Source: Alkalihalobacillus sp. CinArs1 (GTDB lineage Bacteria > Bacillota > Bacilli > Bacillales > Guptibacillaceae). Taken from it: 64,000 nt of DNA. The notes under the pieces were generated by a model that made no database searches, was not told the origin of the DNA, and was given only the letters and a program-made list of their open reading frames with translations. The stretch spans positions 930,001 through 994,000 of the forward strand of contig NZ_CANDOB010000002.1 in assembly GCF_947387515.1 (NCBI RefSeq), given 5' to 3'. Shown here piece by piece: positions 1 to 8,067 of this stretch. Both the position numbers and the translations under genes were made by a program. The stretch's first letter is position 1. The number at the start of each line of letters is the position of its first letter.

Positions 1-1
1 G

Positions 2-289
2 CTCCCAATGATTCTTTTCGCGATCGCACCGATTCTGATCACACAGTATACGTTTAACTTTAACAACTTTAACGTGATCTATCTGTTCAATGGAGGTGGA
101 CCTGCTGTTTCAGGTCAAACTGCTGGTTCGACTGATATTTTGATCTCATGGATCTATAAATTGACGTTTACTTCAGCACAGTATGGTAAAGCTGCAGCAA
201 TTACCATGATCCTTTCCGTGATCGTGATCGCGGTTGCATTGTGGCAGTTTAGAAGAACGAAATCATTCCAAGAAGAGGATATGATGTAA
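2..289 (+). CDS. mdxF: Maltodextrin ABC transporter permease, C-terminal part
   Basis: Only the last 95 residues are in the window; the reading frame is open at the left edge. The visible part contains the FNNFNVIYLFNGGGP stretch and the motif GSTDILISWIYKLTF, both typical of MalF/MdxF-type inner permeases of maltodextrin importers. It then has one clear membrane helix (about 64-78 of the visible part) and a short charged tail. It would pair with the next gene, one base downstream, as the two membrane subunits of the importer. The substrate is inferred from family resemblance and the maltose-type layout; a related oligosaccharide is possible. Confidence 0.8.
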   Translation, partial: LPMILFAIAPILITQYTFNFNNFNVIYLFNGGGPAVSGQTAGSTDILISWIYKLTFTSAQYGKAAAITMILSVIVIAVALWQFRRTKSFQEEDMM

Positions 290-290
290 T

Positions 291-1133
291 ATGAGTACAA
301 AAATGCAGAACACCATCCGTTTAACACTGTCCTATATTGTTATTGCTATCGCTTGTATCATCATCCTATATCCAGTAGCATGGATTGTCGGTTCTTCCTT
401 CAATCCGGGTGATAGTTTGTCTGGTTCATCGATCATTCCTGAAAATGCAACGCTTCAGCACTACAAAGATCTTTTCAATACTGCTGAAAGTGATTACTTA
501 CTTTGGTATTGGAATACACTGAAGATCTGTATCATCACGATGGTCATTGCGGTCGCTATGATTTCTTGCATGGCATATGCGTTTTCACGCTATCGTTTCG
601 TTGGACGTAAAAATGGTCTGATGACATTCTTGATCTTGCAGATGATTCCTAACTTCGCAGCATTAATCGCGATCTATGTCCTTGCTTATATCACAGGATT
701 CCTTGATACACACTTTGCGTTGATCCTTGTTTATGCTGGTGGCTTGTTGCCGATGAATACGTGGCTTGCGAAAGGGTATCTTGATACGATTCCGAAAGAG
801 CTCGATGAGTCGGCTCGTATCGACGGTGCAGGACACTTCCGAATTTTTTGGCAGATTATCTTGCCACTTGCAAAGCCGATCCTAGCAGTTGTAGCACTAT
901 TTAGCTTCATCACACCATTTACTGATTTTATCCTTGCACAGATTATTTTGAGAAGTGAAGAGAAATTTACACTAGCAGTGGGATTATATCGAATGATTTC
1001 TGATCAGTTCGGAAATGAGTTTACAACCTTCGCAGCGGGCTCTGTTCTCATTGCAATCCCGATCTCCATTCTATTCCTATCGCTACAGCGTTACTTTATC
1101 TCCGGTCTAACAGCAGGAGGAACAAAAGGGTAA
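291..1133 (+). CDS. mdxG: Maltodextrin ABC transporter permease MdxG/MalG-like
   Basis: 280 residues, the usual MalG length, with about six membrane helices. The EAA loop that docks on the ATPase is at residues 170-196 (ELDESARIDGAGHFRIFWQI). The C-terminal helix and the short GLTAGGTKG tail are typical of MalG. The start is one base after the stop of mdxF, so the two are translationally coupled. No ATPase gene is adjacent. In related bacilli these importers borrow the shared MsmX ATPase, which is family knowledge and not visible here. A hairpin follows the stop codon. Confidence 0.85.
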   Translation: MSTKMQNTIRLTLSYIVIAIACIIILYPVAWIVGSSFNPGDSLSGSSIIPENATLQHYKDLFNTAESDYLLWYWNTLKICIITMVIAVAMISCMAYAFSRYRFVGRKNGLMTFLILQMIPNFAALIAIYVLAYITGFLDTHFALILVYAGGLLPMNTWLAKGYLDTIPKELDESARIDGAGHFRIFWQIILPLAKPILAVVALFSFITPFTDFILAQIILRSEEKFTLAVGLYRMISDQFGNEFTTFAAGSVLIAIPISILFLSLQRYFISGLTAGGTKG

Positions 1134-1138
1134 GTCAT

Positions 1139-1190
1139 AAAGGAGGAAGAGGAATTAGGTGAATGCCATCTTCTTTCTCCTTTCTTAATT
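1139..1190 (+). terminator. Probable terminator of the maltodextrin operon
   Basis: A purine-rich arm AAAGGAGGAAGA (1139-1150) pairs with TCTTTCTCCTTT (1172-1183) with one mismatch across a 21-base loop, followed by a T-rich stretch. The T-run is imperfect, so this is moderate evidence. Confidence 0.45.
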
Positions 1191-1194
1191 CATT

Positions 1195-1224
1195 TTGTAC
1201 TTTAAAAGTGGAATCGTTTACAAT
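1195..1224 (+). promoter_or_regulatory. Candidate promoter of the LacI-type regulator
   Basis: TTGTAC (1195-1200) and TACAAT (1219-1224) are 18 bases apart and lie about 80 bases upstream of the regulator start. They match the sigma-A consensus at 4 of 6 and 5 of 6 positions. Confidence 0.4.
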
Positions 1225-1301
1225 AAGAAAGTAACAAACAACGGAAGAAGCTTGACCGGTGTGACTGGCAGCGACTTGCCTGTTGTTCAGGAGGGAAACC
1301 A

Positions 1302-2321
1302 GTGGCAGTAACGATTAAAGATGTAGCAAAGTTAGCAAATGTCGCCCCATCCACTGTTTCTCGTGTCATTGCAAATAATCCGAGAATCAGTGAAAAAACT
1401 AAGCGCCGCGTTCGTGAAGCGATGGAAGAACTCGGTTATCACCCGAACTATAACGCTCGTAGCTTAGCGAACAGAAGCACACAAACGCTAGGTGTCGTCA
1501 TGCCTAGTTCAGCAGATAAAGTGTTTCAAAACCCTTTCTTTCCAGAAGTCTTAAGGGGAATCAGCACAAAAGCACATGAAAATGAATTTACGCTTTACAT
1601 GTCGACCGGTTCCAAGGAAGAAGAGATTCTGGATGCTGTGAAAGGGATGGTTCATGGAAGAAGAGTAGATGGAATCGTCTTACTTTATTCTAGAATCGAT
1701 GACTCGATCATGAAGTTTTTAAAAGAAGAACAGTTTCCGTTTACAGTGATTGGAAAGCCGTTCAAGTATCCTGACGAAGTAACACATGTGGATAACGACA
1801 ACTTCAGGGCCGCAAAAGACGTGACGGAACATCTGATCGAAAGAGGGCATGAACGAGTAGCGTTCGTAGGTGGCCAGCTCGACTTAGTTGTGACGGTAGA
1901 TCGGTTGAGTGGCTATGAAAAAGCATTGCGTGAGGCAAATTTAACGTACCGCGATGAGTATATCGTGCATGTGGAGTTTCTGAAGGAAGGCGGACATGAA
2001 GCCGTGATGGAACTGTGCTCACTTGAAGAGCCTCCAACGGCACTAGTCGTAGCGGATGATTTAATGGCGCTTGGAATCATGAGCAAGTTAGATGAGATCG
2101 GACTATCGGTCCCAGATGATATTTCCATCATCAGCTTTAATAATGTGATGCTTGCAGAATATGCAAGTCCGCCACTAACGTCAGTTGATATTAATATTTT
2201 TCAACTAGGCTATCAGGCTGTTACTTGTTTACTTGAAAAGATTGAAGATGCAGAGTCGAGCAACAAGCGTGTTTGTGTCCCGCATAAGCTCGTTGAACGA
2301 TGGTCTGTAAAAACGCTTTAG
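1302..2321 (+). CDS. malR: LacI-family transcriptional regulator, MalR-like
   Basis: 339 residues. The N-terminal helix-turn-helix (IKDVAKLANVAPSTVSRVIAN, about residues 4-24) is followed by the hinge (YNARSLANRSTQTLGVVMP) and a periplasmic-binding-protein-like effector domain. The start is GTG with AGGAGGG about eight bases upstream. It sits just downstream of the maltodextrin permease genes in the same direction but after its own promoter-like sequence. It is probably the local repressor of the operon, released by maltose or a maltodextrin. The effector is inferred from context. The name malR is used by analogy and other LacI paralogues cannot be excluded. Confidence 0.75.
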   Translation: MAVTIKDVAKLANVAPSTVSRVIANNPRISEKTKRRVREAMEELGYHPNYNARSLANRSTQTLGVVMPSSADKVFQNPFFPEVLRGISTKAHENEFTLYMSTGSKEEEILDAVKGMVHGRRVDGIVLLYSRIDDSIMKFLKEEQFPFTVIGKPFKYPDEVTHVDNDNFRAAKDVTEHLIERGHERVAFVGGQLDLVVTVDRLSGYEKALREANLTYRDEYIVHVEFLKEGGHEAVMELCSLEEPPTALVVADDLMALGIMSKLDEIGLSVPDDISIISFNNVMLAEYASPPLTSVDINIFQLGYQAVTCLLEKIEDAESSNKRVCVPHKLVERWSVKTL

Positions 2322-2328
2322 GTTACGA

Positions 2329-2360
2329 AACCTGCTGAGAATTTCTCAGCAGGTTTTTTT
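2329..2360 (+). terminator. Terminator between malR and the ligD polymerase gene
   Basis: AACCTGCTGAGA (2329-2340) pairs perfectly with TCTCAGCAGGTT (2344-2355), with a three-base loop and a run of seven T from 2354. It lies between convergent genes and reaches the stop codon of the minus-strand gene. Confidence 0.9.
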
Positions 2361-3582
2361 ATCGTTCACGGAGTTTATCGATGATCACGTTAAGTGGTTC
2401 GTTCTTTTCACCATAGTACTTATCAAATGGACAAGGCTTCTCCTGTATTCGTTCAAGGACAGTCTCGATAGTAAACGAAGTAGGAGATAAAGAATCCGTA
2501 ACCTCCTCCCAAAAAAGAGGTGCTGCGACGGTTGGGTTTTGTTTTCCTCTTGTTGAATAAGGACAGATCATCGTTTTACCTTCCGCATGCTGAAGGAAGT
2601 CTACGTACAGTCTTCCGTGACGGTTTCGTTTCAACCGTTCCACAGTAAATGAGGAAGGGTGCTCTTCGACAAGGTAATCTGCGACAAACGAAGTGAACAC
2701 CCTTGTTTCCTCATAGGTTAACCCTTTTATCGGAATGTGGATCTGTATGCCTTTGCTTCCTGTGAGCTTAGGAAAACTCACGATTTTTAAAGAGGAGAGG
2801 ATAGCATGGATCTCCTTCGCAGCTAAAATGACGAGATGAAAGGATTGCTCGTCAGGTGGATCTAAATCAAACACAATTTCAACGGGCTTCGTTGACCTGC
2901 GTGTGTGGAAGGGGATATGAAACTCAATGGTCCCCTGATTTCCTAGCCAAACTAACGTTGATAAATCATTGCACACAATGTAGTCGATGTCATCATGTCT
3001 ACTTGTTTGAATAAAGTCGGGAGCATAGTCAGGACAGTTCTTTTGATAGAACGACTCTCCATCCACACCGTCAGGGTAACGGATAACAGTCAATTGCTTC
3101 TCTTTCAGCATCGGTAGTAGAAAAGGGGAGACATGCATTAGATAAGAAATATAATCACTCTTCTTTACATGAGACCAGTATTGTTTCGAAGGGTGTGTGA
3201 TGGAAACGTCTTCTCTATGAGGCAAGTTGTCTAGGATCAGTTTCTCGATCGTACAAGTTTGATAATCAGTGTCGAGTGTAAAAGAAAGAAATGAAGTATC
3301 GGTGAGTTCGCCATTTTTCATACCCTTGAAAGAAAGTTCAACGCATATTCCAGGAGCTACTGAAATGCTTTCTCCATTACGGTGCGATTGGTTTGATTCG
3401 ATGGTCTTAAGCAAGCTCTCAAACTCTTGTTTCGTGAGACCTTGCGAAAAAAATCCGATGAATGTAACCACATCGTCTTTCATAATCGATGCGATAAATT
3501 CCGCGCGTATCTCGTGATACCCAGTAACAATAACGACTCCTCTACCACCATGAGAGAGGGTTTCCTTCAATACCTGTTCCAT
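2359..3582 (-). CDS. Stand-alone LigD-type polymerase (PolDom) with an extra N-terminal OB-like region
   Basis: 407 residues from the ATG at 3582, which has AGGAGGGG six bases upstream; a longer frame to 3615 has no ribosome site. Residues ~130-407 are the archaeo-eukaryotic primase-type polymerase of LigD. Visible motifs are WLGNQGTIEFH, the metal-binding FDLDP (D239, D241), LTGSKGIQIHIPI and YVDF (D327), then GKTMICPYSTRG. Such enzymes fill gaps and add ribonucleotides during non-homologous end joining. Residues ~10-110 are not part of a normal PolDom and resemble the OB-fold end of the adjacent ligase. The gene overlaps no codons of the ligase gene and follows it by 11 bases. In B. subtilis both activities are on one LigD protein. 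Confidence 0.85.
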   Translation of the reverse strand: MEQVLKETLSHGGRGVVIVTGYHEIRAEFIASIMKDDVVTFIGFFSQGLTKQEFESLLKTIESNQSHRNGESISVAPGICVELSFKGMKNGELTDTSFLSFTLDTDYQTCTIEKLILDNLPHREDVSITHPSKQYWSHVKKSDYISYLMHVSPFLLPMLKEKQLTVIRYPDGVDGESFYQKNCPDYAPDFIQTSRHDDIDYIVCNDLSTLVWLGNQGTIEFHIPFHTRRSTKPVEIVFDLDPPDEQSFHLVILAAKEIHAILSSLKIVSFPKLTGSKGIQIHIPIKGLTYEETRVFTSFVADYLVEEHPSSFTVERLKRNRHGRLYVDFLQHAEGKTMICPYSTRGKQNPTVAAPLFWEEVTDSLSPTSFTIETVLERIQEKPCPFDKYYGEKNEPLNVIIDKLRER

Positions 3583-3593
3583 TAACGCCCCTC

Positions 3594-4523
3594 CTAAATT
3601 TGTTGAAGCGTACAATCAGTAGGATTACCTTCGACAATTGTTTGAACGACAGGTTGACGCAGGCGATGATCACTCGTCCATTCAAGGTAGGTAACTTTTA
3701 CAATGATCTTAGGAGAAACCCAATTGACACCTGATTGTTGAGGGCCATCAATAACTTGTGGCGTCGCTTCTTGTAGTGATTCGATTGTTGAAGAAAAGTC
3801 TGCGATCTCATCGCTCTTCAGCTTCCCCGTCCCAGCACTTCCGATATAGCGTAATTTCTTATCAGAGTCGTACAAACACAACAACAACGTATTGACTGAT
3901 TTCCCTCGAAACGTGACACCGCACACAAGAGCATAAATGTCTTTGTAATTCTTGATCTTCATCCAATTTGCACTTTTTCCATTGATTACATAAGGGCTGT
4001 TAACATCTTTACATACGATGCCTTCCATTCCTTTTTCTTTGATCACCTCGTAGAGCTGGTTACCATCCTCGTGATTTTGAACGATTCTTATCGAATTGTT
4101 TTCTTCGAGACCATTCTTTAAAAGAGCGAGCCGTTCAAACAATGGACGTTCGTTAACCCATTCACCATCCCAATAGACAACATCAAAAATCATATAGAAG
4201 ATCGGGTTCGATCCAACACCTCTTGCGATTTGGTGGTCTTTTTTTAGTCGGTCTCTGCGCATGACATCATGAAAAGAAGGTTCACCTTTTTCGTTTAGAG
4301 CTACGATTTCACCATCAAAAATAAATGACTTCGCCTTTACTAAATCCGGCAGATCGTGTAGCTCGGGGTACGTATTAGTACGTTCGTTAAGAGAGCGGTT
4401 AAAAAGCGTTAACTCTTGTTCGAAATAGGCTAAAACCCGCACGCCATCCCACTTCACCTGAGCAAGATAAGAAGGTGGAATCGTGGTAGAAGATACTGGT
4501 TCAAATGGTTTGATCGGTTTCAT
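3594..4523 (-). CDS. ligD: ATP-dependent DNA ligase (LigD ligase domain alone)
   Basis: 309 residues, the size of a nucleotidyltransferase plus OB fold. The adenylated lysine is K24 in motif I (KWDGVR). Motif III is FDGEIVAL, motif IV EGIVCKD, and motif V WMKIKNYKD. The C-terminal OB region carries the usual LEWTSDHRLRQPV signature. It seals breaks held by Ku. The start has GAGGACTTAAA before the ATG. It lies 35 bases after ku and 11 bases before the polymerase gene, so the three form one NHEJ operon. It ends with its own stop codon, so the ligase and polymerase are separate proteins and not a frameshifted LigD. Confidence 0.9.
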   Translation of the reverse strand: MKPIKPFEPVSSTTIPPSYLAQVKWDGVRVLAYFEQELTLFNRSLNERTNTYPELHDLPDLVKAKSFIFDGEIVALNEKGEPSFHDVMRRDRLKKDHQIARGVGSNPIFYMIFDVVYWDGEWVNERPLFERLALLKNGLEENNSIRIVQNHEDGNQLYEVIKEKGMEGIVCKDVNSPYVINGKSANWMKIKNYKDIYALVCGVTFRGKSVNTLLLCLYDSDKKLRYIGSAGTGKLKSDEIADFSSTIESLQEATPQVIDGPQQSGVNWVSPKIIVKVTYLEWTSDHRLRQPVVQTIVEGNPTDCTLQQI

Positions 4524-4558
4524 TTTAAGTCCTCATTTCACGTGCCTATGCGAGCATG

Positions 4559-5401
4559 CTAGTTCGCTTCTTTTTCTTTCTTTTTCTTCACAGATACTTT
4601 TTTCTTCTTTTGCTCTGACTTTGCCTTTGAGCCAGTATCCGCCGGCTCTAAACTAGCCTGAAGGGCATCCATCAGATCAACAACATTCTTCTTTGGTTTT
4701 TCTTTCACGACTTTAATATCATCACCAGATATCTTACTCTGAATCAGAGCCATGATGGCTTCTCGTCGCTCGTCTTTGTATTGAGAAGGATCGAATTCAG
4801 TTGTTAGCTGTTCGATTAACTGCTGCGCCATCGTTAATTCTTTCTTACTTAAATCCATTTCTTCTGGTAAATCAGGTACATGATCTAATTCACGCACTTC
4901 ATCAGGAAAATACATCGTTTCCATCATCAATCCATTTTTGTATACACGAACGGCAGCGAGGTGTTCCTTTGAACGTATCGTAATTTTTGCAATACCGATC
5001 CTTCCCGACGCTTCCATTGCTTTTTTCAATAGGGTATAGGGCTTGCTGCCATTTTCGTTCGGTCCTATAAAATAGGAGCGGTTGAAATACACGGGGTCGA
5101 TGTCATCTAGTTCGACAAAGTCCACAATTTCGACAGACTTGTTTTTTTCTTGAGCGAGCGCTTCGATCTCGTCTCTTTCGATGATCACGAACTTACCGTC
5201 TTCATACTCGTAGCCTCTCACGATTTCATCTGATTCAAGTGCTTTTTCACAGTGAGGACATGTTTTCTCATATTTTATCGGCGTATGACACTTCTCGTGA
5301 AGGTAGCGCATTTTGATATCTTTATTTTCTGTAGCGGAATATAGCTTTATCGGAATATTAACCAACCCGAAGCTTATCGAGCCTTTCCACATCGTATGCA
5401 T
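4559..5401 (-). CDS. ku: Non-homologous end-joining protein Ku
   Basis: 280 residues from ATG 5401 (MHTMWKGSISFGLVNIPIKLY), with GAAAGGAT upstream; the frame stays open further upstream without a usable start. The N-terminal sequence is the hallmark of bacterial Ku, a homodimeric ring that binds broken DNA ends and recruits LigD. Cysteines at CHTPIKYEKTCPHC probably hold a zinc or a structural site seen in many bacterial Ku proteins. The C-terminal ~25 residues are a lysine-rich tail, known in other species to bind DNA. It is first in the operon ku-ligase-polymerase. In spore formers this system repairs breaks in dormant or germinating spores, which is family knowledge. Confidence 0.95.
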   Translation of the reverse strand: MHTMWKGSISFGLVNIPIKLYSATENKDIKMRYLHEKCHTPIKYEKTCPHCEKALESDEIVRGYEYEDGKFVIIERDEIEALAQEKNKSVEIVDFVELDDIDPVYFNRSYFIGPNENGSKPYTLLKKAMEASGRIGIAKITIRSKEHLAAVRVYKNGLMMETMYFPDEVRELDHVPDLPEEMDLSKKELTMAQQLIEQLTTEFDPSQYKDERREAIMALIQSKISGDDIKVVKEKPKKNVVDLMDALQASLEPADTGSKAKSEQKKKKVSVKKKKEKEAN

Positions 5402-5528
5402 GATATTCAATCCTTTCAGCTTCTCTATACTGTTAGAATGTCTCATGAACGATAAAGCATGCAGAGAAAAGGTTGGGATTCGGTTGCACATAGAATGAAA
5501 GAGGAGTCGCATGTACCAGTCATAGAGG

Positions 5529-5628
5529 TTTATTGTCCAAAAAACAAATTTATTAGCCAAACATCCATTTTATTGTCCAAATTCTCGATTTATTGTCCAA
5601 ATATCCGTTTTATTAGCCAAAGTAAAAA
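5529..5628 (+). repeat. Five-unit 20-bp tandem array (TTTATTRKCCAAA family)
   Basis: Five units begin at 5529, 5549, 5569, 5589 and 5609, an exact 20-base period. Each starts with a 13-base core TTTATT-GT-CCAAA or TTTATT-AG-CCAAA, followed by seven variable bases. The GT/AG pair changes between units (GT, AG, GT, GT, AG). The array lies between ku and the dehydrogenase gene, directly beside the dehydrogenase terminator hairpin. The same repeat recurs in reverse orientation at 33276-33368. Confidence 0.85.
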
Positions 5629-5650
5629 ACCTCCTTCGAAAAGGAGGTTT
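5622..5650 (-). terminator. Terminator of the dehydrogenase gene
   Basis: AAACCTCCTT (5627-5636) and AAGGAGGTTT (5641-5650) form a perfect 10-bp stem with loop CGAA. Read on the minus strand it is followed by a T-run, right after the dehydrogenase stop codon at 5661. The end of the 20-bp repeat array merges with the T-run side. Confidence 0.85.
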
Positions 5651-5660
5651 GGAGAAGGTC

Positions 5661-6530
5661 CTATGAAGTCATATACTGTCCGCCGTTAATGTGGATGGTT
5701 TGCCCCGTCATATAGGAAGAGTCGTCGGAACCAAGAAGCACATAAGCAGCAGCGAGTTCTTCTGGCTGTCCAGGGCGTCCCATCGGTGTATTCGTTCCAA
5801 AGTTCTTCACCTTATCTGCTGAAAAAGTGGATGGGATCAATGGTGTCCAAATTGGCCCGGGAGCAACGCTATTCACACGGATACCTTTTCCTACGAGCGA
5901 TTTTGCCATGCTCCTTGTAAAGGACGTGATTGCACCTTTCGTACTCGCATAGTCGATCAGCTGTTCGTTTCCTTCGTAAGCTGTTATGGAAGACGTGTTG
6001 ATGATTGCGCTACCCTTTTTCAAATGAGGGAGAGCGGCTTTTGTTAGATGGAACATGGAAAACACGTTCGTTCGGTACGTTTTCTCAAGTTGTTCTGCAG
6101 TAATATCCTCTAACCCTTTCTGAGGATGCTGTTCGGCTGCGTTGTTAATCAGGATATCAAGGGTGCCATAAGCTTCGATCACTTGGTTGATCACGCTTTG
6201 ACAAAATGCTTCATCACCGATATCACCCGAGAGCAGAAGGCATTCAGCGCCATGCTCCTCGATGAGTTTTTTCGTGTTTTGAGCATCTTCTTCTTCATCT
6301 AAGTAAACGATTGCGAGATTAGCTCCTTCTTTCGCATAGGCGAGAGCGGCAGCTTCACCGATCCCACTGTCACCACCCGTAATGAGAGCAACTTTATTCG
6401 TAAGCTTGCCAGACCCTTTGTAATCCCAGTTTTCAATCAATGGCTTTGGATTCATTTCTTCTTGTGAGCCTGGTTGATGGTTTTGATGTTGAGCTGGTTG
6501 ACCATCCGTTTGTTTAAAATCTGGTCGCAT
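5661..6530 (-). CDS. Short-chain dehydrogenase/reductase, YhdF/YhxC type
   Basis: 289 residues. A ~45-residue polar N-terminal extension rich in Q and H precedes the Rossmann fold. The cofactor motif is TGGDSGIG, the structural NNAAEQ follows, and the catalytic serine and YASTK (Tyr-x3-Lys) are present. The fold ends with the usual HINGGQYM tail. Extended SDRs of this kind (YhdF, YhxC and relatives) are NAD(P)-dependent and often belong to the general stress set; the substrate is unknown. GAGGAGATGA precedes the ATG. It is a single-gene unit with its own terminator. Confidence 0.85.
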   Translation of the reverse strand: MRPDFKQTDGQPAQHQNHQPGSQEEMNPKPLIENWDYKGSGKLTNKVALITGGDSGIGEAAALAYAKEGANLAIVYLDEEEDAQNTKKLIEEHGAECLLLSGDIGDEAFCQSVINQVIEAYGTLDILINNAAEQHPQKGLEDITAEQLEKTYRTNVFSMFHLTKAALPHLKKGSAIINTSSITAYEGNEQLIDYASTKGAITSFTRSMAKSLVGKGIRVNSVAPGPIWTPLIPSTFSADKVKNFGTNTPMGRPGQPEELAAAYVLLGSDDSSYMTGQTIHINGGQYMTS

Positions 6531-6672
6531 AATCAGATCATCTCCTCAAGAATAATTTTACCTATGGTAGTGATTACCATTCCTGTTAGTTTTCAAACAT
6601 TGCTTCTATCATGTAGGAATCAGTATTTCATGATAAACTAGAACAAGTATAAGTAGTCAGTGAGGGAACGCC

Positions 6673-7800
6673 ATGGAAAATGATAAACAGTTTGAACAAC
6701 AACTCGCAGCATTTTTAAAAGATAGCCAGCCAAAAATTGTTCAAAAGTGGCTAAACATCGCAAAGCTCTCGAAAGAAGATCCTTACTACGAGGAAATCAT
6801 AAATAACGGAAAACGTACGGTAGAATTGATTTCTCATTATATTTTGACAGAAGATGAAAGTTGGATCGTTACGCTAACCAAGAAAATCGCAACGGAGCGT
6901 ATTCAAGCGAATGTGAATATAGGTGAATTCGTAGCGAATATTAATTCAGGTCGTTCAGTGGTGATTTCTGTATTGAATGAATCGGAATTCAATCGCGACG
7001 ATCTATCGAGAGCATTAGATAAGGTCAATGATTATTTTAATTCTTACCTTTACCATTCAGTGACCGAATATACGAAGCAAAAAGATAGTATCATTCAAGA
7101 TAAGAATTTGTTTATTAAAGAGATGCACAGCGATCGACTTACGATCCTTGGACAGTTAGGGGCTAGCTTCGCTCATGAATTTCGTAATCCTCTCACATCG
7201 ATAAAAGGGTTTCTCAAACTTTTAGAAGGACAGCAGCATGAGACGCTGAGGAACCACTATTTTGAAATTATCAATGAAGAAATGAATAATCTTGAAGAAA
7301 AAGTTCGTCAATTTTTATTCCTTTCAAAGATGCGTGGAATCGACGATACGCCGTCGAAGGTGAACATGACTAGTTTGCTCGAGTACTCTGTCGAAGTGTT
7401 ATACCCGAGGTTCCTTGAATCGAATATTGAAGTGATCACAACGGTTTCTAAAGAATTGTTCGTTTGCGGCGTTGAGGAACAGCTTAAACAAGTTGTTCTA
7501 AATATCATGATAAACTCGATAGAAGAATTGAGTGAGAACGATCAAGAGTCACGAAAGATAGTGGTCGAGGGGTTTAAGGAGGGTGAGTGGGTTATCACTC
7601 AAATTACGAACAACGGCGAGCCGATCCCTTCTCATCTCGTTGAAAGTATATTTGAGCCTTTTATTAGTACGAAGGAGCTCGGAACAGGCCTTGGGCTCTC
7701 GGTTTGCAAACAAATTATTGAAAAACACAATGGAACCATCTCTGTGCGTTCCAATGAAGATGAAACAACATTCGTAATTAAACTACCAGAAAATTGTTGA
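6673..7800 (+). CDS. Orphan sensor histidine kinase, sporulation-kinase-like
   Basis: 375 residues without a membrane helix. Residues ~1-135 are helical and resemble the globin-like N-terminal sensor domain of RsbR proteins (the IGEFVANINSGRSVV region). The dimerisation and phosphorylation site is H168 in ASFAHEFRNPLTSIKGF, of the KinA-E type. The ATP-binding domain follows with an N box (VVLNIMINSIEEL), ESIFEPF, and GTGLGLSVCKQIIEKHNG. No response regulator gene is adjacent, which suits a kinase feeding the Spo0 phosphorelay. That role is inference from the H-box type and orphan position. The ligand sensed is unknown. Confidence 0.8.
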   Translation: MENDKQFEQQLAAFLKDSQPKIVQKWLNIAKLSKEDPYYEEIINNGKRTVELISHYILTEDESWIVTLTKKIATERIQANVNIGEFVANINSGRSVVISVLNESEFNRDDLSRALDKVNDYFNSYLYHSVTEYTKQKDSIIQDKNLFIKEMHSDRLTILGQLGASFAHEFRNPLTSIKGFLKLLEGQQHETLRNHYFEIINEEMNNLEEKVRQFLFLSKMRGIDDTPSKVNMTSLLEYSVEVLYPRFLESNIEVITTVSKELFVCGVEEQLKQVVLNIMINSIEELSENDQESRKIVVEGFKEGEWVITQITNNGEPIPSHLVESIFEPFISTKELGTGLGLSVCKQIIEKHNGTISVRSNEDETTFVIKLPENC

Positions 7801-7850
7801 CAGAGGAAGAAATGAATAGTAGCTTTAAGATTATAATATGAAATGCTTAT

Positions 7851-7942
7851 AGTCCACTAGGGGAGTCATTCACATGACTGAGACAGGAAAACCTGGACCC
7901 TTTGAACCTGATCTGGTTAGCGCCAGCGGAGGAAAGTGGAGA
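7851..7942 (+). promoter_or_regulatory. TPP riboswitch (THI element)
   Basis: The conserved thi-box elements are present in order: TCCACT of P1 (7853-7858), AGGGGAGTC, CTGAGA, ACCCTTTGAACCTGATCTGGTTAGC in outline, CCAGCGGAGG, and AGTGGA (7935-7940) closing P1. A TATAAT-like -10 box is at 7832-7837. The P1 3' strand (7935-7941) can alternatively pair with the 5' arm of the downstream terminator (7962-7968). This fits ligand-induced termination when thiamine pyrophosphate is plentiful. Confidence 0.95.
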
Positions 7943-7956
7943 CGGATGCATAACGC

Positions 7957-7988
7957 AACCGCTCCATTTTTGGAGCGGTTTTTGTTTT
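7957..7988 (+). terminator. Riboswitch-controlled terminator
   Basis: AACCGCTCCA (7957-7966) pairs with TGGAGCGGTT (7971-7980) over a TTTT loop, followed by a T-rich run. The 5' arm is also complementary to the last strand of the TPP aptamer, the expected antiterminator arrangement. Confidence 0.9.
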
Positions 7989-8017
7989 GCTTCAAAAATG
8001 TTGATGTTCGTGCATGT

Positions 8018-8067
8018 GAGCTCCTTTCCTCTTCATCAGGCGGATGATAAGCGGAAAGGAGTTTTTT
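8018..8067 (+). promoter_or_regulatory. Second hairpin covering the tenA ribosome site
   Basis: CTCCTTTCC (8021-8029) pairs with GGAAAGGAG (8053-8061). Inside it CTT/AAG (8031-8033/8049-8051) and CATC/GATG (8034-8037/8043-8046) continue the helix to a five-base loop. The 3' arm is the Shine-Dalgarno sequence of tenA. Six T follow directly, then the ATG at 8068. It could act as a translation block, a terminator, or both. Confidence 0.7.

Noticed and set aside
2359-4523. Frameshifted LigD pseudogene
   Set aside because: Each part has its own ribosome site, start and complete domains, and the stretch between them is not a one-base shift of a continuous LigD.
5529-5628. CRISPR-like array
   Set aside because: Conserved part is only 13 bases with 7-base variable parts, no spacer-sized unique segments and no cas genes nearby.
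7798-7837. TTGACA with TATAAT as tenA promoter pair
   Set aside because: The TTGACA overlaps the end of the kinase gene and is 28 bases from TATAAT, too far to act as one promoter; only the -10 box is kept.
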